Assembly: GCA_017623685.1 (NCBI GenBank)
Contig: JAGAOP010000042.1
Span: forward strand, 42,906-106,905
Origin: Spirochaetaceae bacterium
GTDB taxonomy: Bacteria; Spirochaetota; Spirochaetia; Treponematales; Treponemataceae
DNA: 64,000 bases
Direction: 5' to 3'
Below are positions 60,301 to 64,000 of the stretch, in pieces. The notes beneath the pieces are model-generated. The model searched no databases. It had not been told where the DNA came from and saw only the letters and a list, made by a program, of their open reading frames with translations. The position numbers and the translations under genes are program-made. How positions within the stretch are numbered: position 1 is the first letter of the stretch; each line of letters begins with the position of its first letter.

Positions 60301-62599
60301 AAGTTCTGACACCAAAGAAAACCTTACAAGTTTTATTACGGCTGCAAAAGAACAAATCAGCGATTTCGACAAAAACCTTAGTTCTCAAATGGAAAAAATA
60401 TCTTCCGAATATGATTCAAGGCAGGCTGCTTTCCTTGAAAGTTTAGATAAGCAACTAGAAGATTACAAAGTTGATATGCAATATCGTTTTGAGCGACTTA
60501 ATTCTGCAGGATTAGATGTTAGTCGCCTAGAAGAATCTATGAATCAAGCAATGCTAGAAGCTCAAAAGCGAGTTCTTAATGAATTCAACCGTTTTAACGA
60601 AAATCAACAACAGCAACAGGCTGAATTTGAACTGGCTATAAAGAAAAATTCTGATGAAATAGAAAAGCAACTTTCTGTACTTGAAGAAGAATTGAACGGA
60701 CTAAAAGCTAGAGCCTACGACAATGTTTCAGTTGGATTAAAAAACTTCGAAGAAGAGTTCTTTTCCGATTTAACCAAACGAGGTCAAGATATTTCTTCTG
60801 AACTTATTCAATGGAAAGAAACCTTTGATAGTCGGTTAGAAAATATTCATAATGACAACGAAACTAAGCGAATTAATTTAGAAACAAAGTACAATGATGA
60901 ACTTAGAGATCGAATTACAAATCTGCAAGAAAGAAACAGAGAATATGTGATTCGTTTTGAAAAAGATGCAAAACTTACAGAAGATGAAGTTCAAAACAAG
61001 ATAGTTGAATTAGATAAAAACCTTAAGGATTTTGTTGACAATTATCGAAATACTTTGGAACAAACTCGAAATTCCATAGATCAACAACTTGCCCAAGAAC
61101 TAACTAGCCATGCTTCTAGTGTTACAGACCAAATCAATCGATTAGAAGCCGATGTTCAAGATAAAATTTCTGAAATAACTGAATTGTCTGAAAAATCAAA
61201 ACTAGATAACAGACAAACCATAGAGGGAATTATTTCAGATGTATCTGCTTGGCAACAAAGAATGGATAATCAACTTGCTGAAACAAAGGAAGTTTTTGAA
61301 AGCAAACTTTCTAATTTTGAAAAAAATTCAAGTGACAAAATTAATCAGCTTCAATCTTCTTTCTTAGCGGATATTTCTAGCTACGCAGATAGAATTGATG
61401 CAGAAAAAAATTCTTTGGACACAACTCTTCTTAACATGAAAGAAGAAACTCAACAAACCTACGATAATTTCCAGCAAAGAGCCGCCCAACTTATAAATGA
61501 ATTTGAAAACTCTTATTCCAAGATGCTAGAAGATAATCAACGCCGTTTAAAAGAGCAAAACAACGAAACCGATAAAAACCTTCGTGCATTAAAAGCTATG
61601 ACTCTTGAAATAAAAGACAAACATGAAGCTCTTCAAGCGGACTTAATGCTTAAATTGCAAAACAGAGCAAACGAAATGAATATGTCCCTTGACGATATGG
61701 ACAAAAGAATTAAATTTTACAATGCTCAAATGCCAATTTTAGACAAAGCAAATGATTTCAAATCTCAACTTGAATCAGATATTAATGCTTTGCAAAATAA
61801 TGCTGGAAAATTAGATTCCTTCAAAGCAGAAATAAACCGAATTGAGCAAGAAATTAATCGACTTAGAACCATGGACGAAGAAATCAACCATAAACTTGCT
61901 CGCTTTACAGCCGAAAAGAGCAAAGTTGATTCTCTAGAATCTAATTTTAACAAATTGGTAAATCTGTCCACATCTATGGACCAAAAAATTGCTGAAATGC
62001 AGGCTATAGACGATAACTTGCAAAATCTACATGTTGAAATTAGACAATTTCAAGAATCCATTGGTGGAATTTCTACTCGCTACGACCGTCTGGAAAAAAA
62101 GAACAATGTTCTTGATAGAACAATTTTAGATGTAGATACTGCTTACAAAAAACTAGAAGATTTAGAAAAACGACTTATTAATTACGACAGACAAATTGAA
62201 GCTTTGCCAGTAAAAATCGAAGATGTTCGTCGTGATGTGGACAAAATCATGGACAATAGCGGTCGCATTACAGCAGCTGTAGCTCAACTTGACAATTTAG
62301 ATGCTGTAATAGAAGAAGCAAAGGTTCATGCAAAGGACGTAACTTCCGCACGGGATGGAATTATAAATAGCGAAAAACGGCTAAGAGATATTGCAAAGCA
62401 AGCTGATGAACAACTAAAATTACTTCATGCTTTATCTAAGCAAGATTCTGGAAAAGCAGTAACAGGAAGTTCTTCGATGCAAACTAGAGAAACTATTAAA
62501 AAACTTGCTCATCAAGGTTGGGATTCCGAAACCATTGCTAAATCCCTACAAATATCGGTAGGTGAAGTTGACGCTGTTTTGGATTTACCTTGGGATTAA
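57341..62599 (+). CDS. Giant membrane-anchored coiled-coil protein (SpiroCoCo-like)
   Basis: 1752 aa. N-terminal transmembrane helix (residues 2-20), then almost uninterrupted coiled coil. Residues ~371-514 are 13 exact 11-residue repeats (patterns such as SENISSIENKL and SGNISSIESQL). At least four copies of a Y.E.YE.A...KE element recur (near 58300, 59000, 59370, 59833). The last ~40 residues are a helix-turn-helix-like motif (IKKLAHQGWDSETIAKSL, EVDAVLDL) like that of the SwrB-like protein. Probably a cell-length filament-like or envelope-organising protein. Start ATG 57341 with GGTGGGG; GTG 57326 rejected. I believe this is the spirochaete coiled-coil family, but the name is from memory. 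Confidence 0.85.
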   Translation: MDVLGVLISISISAIIILAFRYSDRNSRSIEKAKKYIDGEKDKIDAEFNKQVQQLNAVTANVEAKNSQAIATVKRLEKQIQEFNIVTEKFTSRIDAVDQIDKKIASYNDLLKQVMDMTASLEENMKRVSKESSFVDKLDKKVSDYSKNLTGLEKRIPGIVNEFSSANTDHLKQISTNLLERFNQQIKELEDSANNAVAKSQAVLNDLDAEIRSAYASATKRAKELDDEAFVQLQAKSELKISDLQSILDNNMDKLRQDNENKTNNLHSLVQEKISAVQAALNASILETQRTAEQLAAETAGNSETLVSVQASILNRAQELEEQYKEAYDKAIEEVQEKEKAAIEQFTSLSESNTLALQQNFQEAISNIHTNLSEKMNSVESQLSGNINIVETQLEGKISDVKEILSENISSIENKLSENIATVETQLSGNISSIESQLAGNINTIESQLVNRITDIQENLGENISSIENKLSENIATVETQLSGNISSIESQLAEKINAVENELSNKIIDTQQSLANSLSLAETAVSQLSSITDSNNLAITSMQSETQRRNQELETTYNEMYEQALSAVMKKEELILSQLEANSTEKVQNLQQKTENQLTQVQSNLSTNIEEIRQNAIDNAQKVRDSLAEKIQMVQQVLSASVAETSDRANKLAAITAENTNTIESFRTQHEQYIEKMDEKYRQMYEDALANAENKGKETLQQLEIFSSKNADELRRNTEDLLKNLRAEIDSKMNSTKTEATSLTNNVHSSITESIATIHSNLSDKLHQVQDDINTNINAVQSTLNDRLAEVHSDLTASAEEAERISARTDSTRKNLVGLQEEIKNLADALEAQYKEAYEEARIAAEKKEQIALSQFEEIAHNNADKFLQAAETQLSSVQQNLEQKIGELHTSIQSVEKFTEQSSERLEIQLKDLDIHVAEKISEMQKDTNSCQEEINQQLSNTLQHMATQIQNAQNEAKDTISRIHDAIKAAEAETQSASTILMQQSSDTKENLTSFITAAKEQISDFDKNLSSQMEKISSEYDSRQAAFLESLDKQLEDYKVDMQYRFERLNSAGLDVSRLEESMNQAMLEAQKRVLNEFNRFNENQQQQQAEFELAIKKNSDEIEKQLSVLEEELNGLKARAYDNVSVGLKNFEEEFFSDLTKRGQDISSELIQWKETFDSRLENIHNDNETKRINLETKYNDELRDRITNLQERNREYVIRFEKDAKLTEDEVQNKIVELDKNLKDFVDNYRNTLEQTRNSIDQQLAQELTSHASSVTDQINRLEADVQDKISEITELSEKSKLDNRQTIEGIISDVSAWQQRMDNQLAETKEVFESKLSNFEKNSSDKINQLQSSFLADISSYADRIDAEKNSLDTTLLNMKEETQQTYDNFQQRAAQLINEFENSYSKMLEDNQRRLKEQNNETDKNLRALKAMTLEIKDKHEALQADLMLKLQNRANEMNMSLDDMDKRIKFYNAQMPILDKANDFKSQLESDINALQNNAGKLDSFKAEINRIEQEINRLRTMDEEINHKLARFTAEKSKVDSLESNFNKLVNLSTSMDQKIAEMQAIDDNLQNLHVEIRQFQESIGGISTRYDRLEKKNNVLDRTILDVDTAYKKLEDLEKRLINYDRQIEALPVKIEDVRRDVDKIMDNSGRITAAVAQLDNLDAVIEEAKVHAKDVTSARDGIINSEKRLRDIAKQADEQLKLLHALSKQDSGKAVTGSSSMQTRETIKKLAHQGWDSETIAKSLQISVGEVDAVLDLPWD
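58566..58658 (+). repeat. Internal repeat, copy 1 (93 bp)
   Basis: Within the hendecad region. 92 of 93 bases equal 58731-58823; spacing is 165 bp, i.e. 55 residues or five 11-residue repeats. Confidence 0.9.
58731..58823 (+). repeat. Internal repeat, copy 2 (93 bp)
   Basis: One mismatch to 58566-58658 (T to C). A recent in-frame duplication in the coiled-coil gene. Confidence 0.9.
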
Positions 62600-62612
62600 T
62601 CGATAAAACTGA

Positions 62613-62643
62613 GCTATCCCAGAAAATCATTTTCTAGGACAGC
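62613..62643 (+). other. Hairpin after the coiled-coil gene
   Basis: Interrupted stem GCT-TCC-AGAAAAT with ATTTTCT-GGA-AGC. No U-tract; perhaps mRNA-end protection. Confidence 0.4.
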
Positions 62644-62695
62644 AAGTATTATTAATAAAGTTATGCAAAAAGTTCATATTCAAAGATTTTTACCA

Positions 62696-62733
62696 ATGTA
62701 GCAAAAGATTAACTCCTTTTGCTACATTTTTTT
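62696..62733 (+). terminator. Terminator of the envelope operon
   Basis: Perfect stem TGTAGCAAAAG/CTTTTGCTACA followed by T7. It ends the transcript from the TPR protein to the coiled-coil protein. Confidence 0.9.
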
Positions 62734-62747
62734 ATGGTATACATTTT

Positions 62748-63974
62748 TTATTTTGTTAGCAAACAGGTTGCCCAAGCTTCTACACTTTCTCCATTACCCA
62801 CAGAATCCTGACCTTCACCAGTTTTTGCTTTTAGAAAAATTTTTTCTGTATCTACTTCTAAAACAGTCGCCAAGGTTGAAATTATTTCTTTTCGGAAAGG
62901 AAGAATCTTGGGTTTTTCTAACTTTATAACACAGTCTAAATTAATTAATCCCCAACCTTCTTTTTTTACTCTTTTCCAAGCCTGTTTTAACAAATCCTTT
63001 GAATCTGCGTCTTTCCACTTTTCGTCCGAGGGTGGAAACATTTCGCCTATATCACCAAGACCAGCAGCTCCTAAAAGGGAATCTGTTATGGCATGGCAAA
63101 GTACATCCCCGTCTGAATGGCCAGTTTCGCCCTTTGGACTTGGAATTTTAACGCCACCTAACATTAAAGGTCTGTCTTCCACAAGCCTATGTAAATCATA
63201 ACCTAATCCAATCTTAATCCCTAGTTGTGTTTGATTCATTTTAATTAAATCTCCAGGAAAAGTTATTTTTATGTTTTCAGGGGAACCTTTTACAACCTGA
63301 ACAGAAGTATCACAAAACTTAGACCATATTTCTGTATCGTCTGTACACTGGATATTTTGAATTGCAGCTTTTCGGTGAGCTTCTAATAATGACTGGAACA
63401 AAAAACCTTGTGGGGTTTGAACTGCCACCATTGAACTACGTTGCAAATGTTTAGTAATATTTCCCTGAGAATCCACTTCTTTTTGCGTATCTACAGGACT
63501 AACCCCGCAACAAGCCGCTCCACAATTTTTTACCTTTTCAAAAACAGCTTTTACAATTTCTTTAGAAACAAAAGGTCTAGCGCCATCATGAATAAGAACC
63601 ATATCCACAGAACCTAAACTAGCGATTTTTTCTAAGGCAAACAAAACTGATTCTTGACGAGTTTTGCCTCCAGGAACAAATACAAGTTCAATTTTTTCAT
63701 CATATTTAACAGAATTGTCTAATAATTTTTTTACTTGAGCAGAAGAAAATAAGGCTTCTTTTGTTTGTAGAATTATATTTTCATCTACAAAAGAAGGAAC
63801 CGTTACTAATAAATATTTTATGGGTATAGTTTGTAAAAAAGCAGTAGCTGCAGAAGAAAGAACTGTACCTTGATTATTAGGCAAAGGTAAAAATTCTTTT
63901 TTTCGCCCTTCCATCCTAGAAGAAGAGCCTGCAGCCATAATAATTACTGCAACATCCAATGATTTAATCTTCAT
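62748..63974 (-). CDS. ispDF: Bifunctional IspD-IspF isoprenoid enzyme
   Basis: 408 aa. N-terminal IspD (CDP-ME synthase): VIIMAAGSSSRMEGRKKEFLPL, HDGARPFVS and AVQTPQGF. C-terminal IspF (MEcPP synthase): GLGYDLHRL with zinc ligands, GHSDGDVLCHAITDSLLGA and the KAKTGEGQDSVG end. Two steps of the non-mevalonate pathway on one chain. The start is uncertain: ATG 63974 gives MKIKSLDV; ATGs at 63983 and 63989 are in frame but lie within the upstream gene. It overlaps that gene by 11 nt. Confidence 0.93.
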   Translation of the reverse strand: MKIKSLDVAVIIMAAGSSSRMEGRKKEFLPLPNNQGTVLSSAATAFLQTIPIKYLLVTVPSFVDENIILQTKEALFSSAQVKKLLDNSVKYDEKIELVFVPGGKTRQESVLFALEKIASLGSVDMVLIHDGARPFVSKEIVKAVFEKVKNCGAACCGVSPVDTQKEVDSQGNITKHLQRSSMVAVQTPQGFLFQSLLEAHRKAAIQNIQCTDDTEIWSKFCDTSVQVVKGSPENIKITFPGDLIKMNQTQLGIKIGLGYDLHRLVEDRPLMLGGVKIPSPKGETGHSDGDVLCHAITDSLLGAAGLGDIGEMFPPSDEKWKDADSKDLLKQAWKRVKKEGWGLINLDCVIKLEKPKILPFRKEIISTLATVLEVDTEKIFLKAKTGEGQDSVGNGESVEAWATCLLTK

Positions 63975-64000
63975 CTCCGTCATCGTCATCGTCGTCGTCA
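63964..64000 (-). CDS. C-terminal acidic tail of the upstream gene (partial)
   Basis: Reading the minus strand from 63999 gives seven Asp, then Gly-Asp-Glu-Asp and TAA (63964-63966). A plausible owner is a CarD-like regulator, which I recall next to ispD genes in several bacteria, but only 11 residues are visible. Frame differs from ispDF. Confidence 0.45.
   Translation of the reverse strand, partial: DDDDDDDGDED

Overview
The window looks like chromosome from a host-associated Treponema-type spirochaete. The DNA is AT-rich, several genes start with TTG or GTG, and many gene sets are ones I associate with treponemes: a FapA/sigma-28 motility cluster, a MoxR-Bat aerotolerance operon, a long serine hydroxymethyltransferase, a fused IspDF, an S1-domain protein, a TonB/ExbBD operon and a 1752-residue coiled-coil protein. 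The species cannot be named from the sequence alone.

Layout. 1-3118 (minus): TPP-riboswitch-controlled thiamine ABC transporter thiB-thiP-thiQ. 3180-4326: an S1-domain RNA-binding gene split by a one-base frameshift. 4441-7545 (minus): a small unknown protein, a solute-binding lipoprotein and a PLP aminotransferase with a probably leaderless start. 7674-14602: MoxR, DUF58, a DUF4381-like membrane protein, BatA, a BatB-BatC fusion and BatD, tightly overlapped. 14651-20496: Smr protein, J-domain protein, infA and dksA with overlapping promoters, a PHP phosphatase, a REC-STAS protein plus a hybrid kinase separated by one in-frame stop, and a DJ-1 protein. 20578-21837: tRNA-Phe and an envelope protein. 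21847-26372 (minus): motility cluster with sigma-28, FapA and a SwrB-like protein. 26508-28754: glyA and apt.

28900-41432 is a visibly more AT-rich accessory region for a surface glycan: flippase, DegT aminotransferase, three ATP-grasp ligases, a second DegT-like enzyme, a glycosyltransferase, a TRAP-type permease and a regulator that fuses an XRE helix-turn-helix to a degenerate RmlA-like sugar nucleotidyltransferase domain. Inside it a 1.7-kb cassette (GHKL ATPase remnant, STAS-like protein, DUF3791/DUF3990 ADP-ribosyltransferase-like toxin set) is bounded by 53-bp direct repeats and has broken into the start of an ATP-grasp gene.

41443-49598 (minus): purA, a DEAD-box helicase, an EAL c-di-GMP phosphodiesterase with two periplasmic sensor domains, and HtrA. 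49842-62733 (plus): a long envelope operon (TPR protein, beta-barrel protein, ExbB, ExbD, TonB, HAD phosphatase, giant coiled-coil protein). 62748-64000 (minus): ispDF and the acidic C-terminus of its upstream neighbour.

The most notable items are the HTH-RmlA fusion regulator, the repeat-bounded toxin cassette, the stop-split REC-STAS/hybrid kinase, the frameshifted S1 gene, the C9 tract in the TRAP permease and the hendecad coiled coil. All calls come from reading the sequence; no database search was run.
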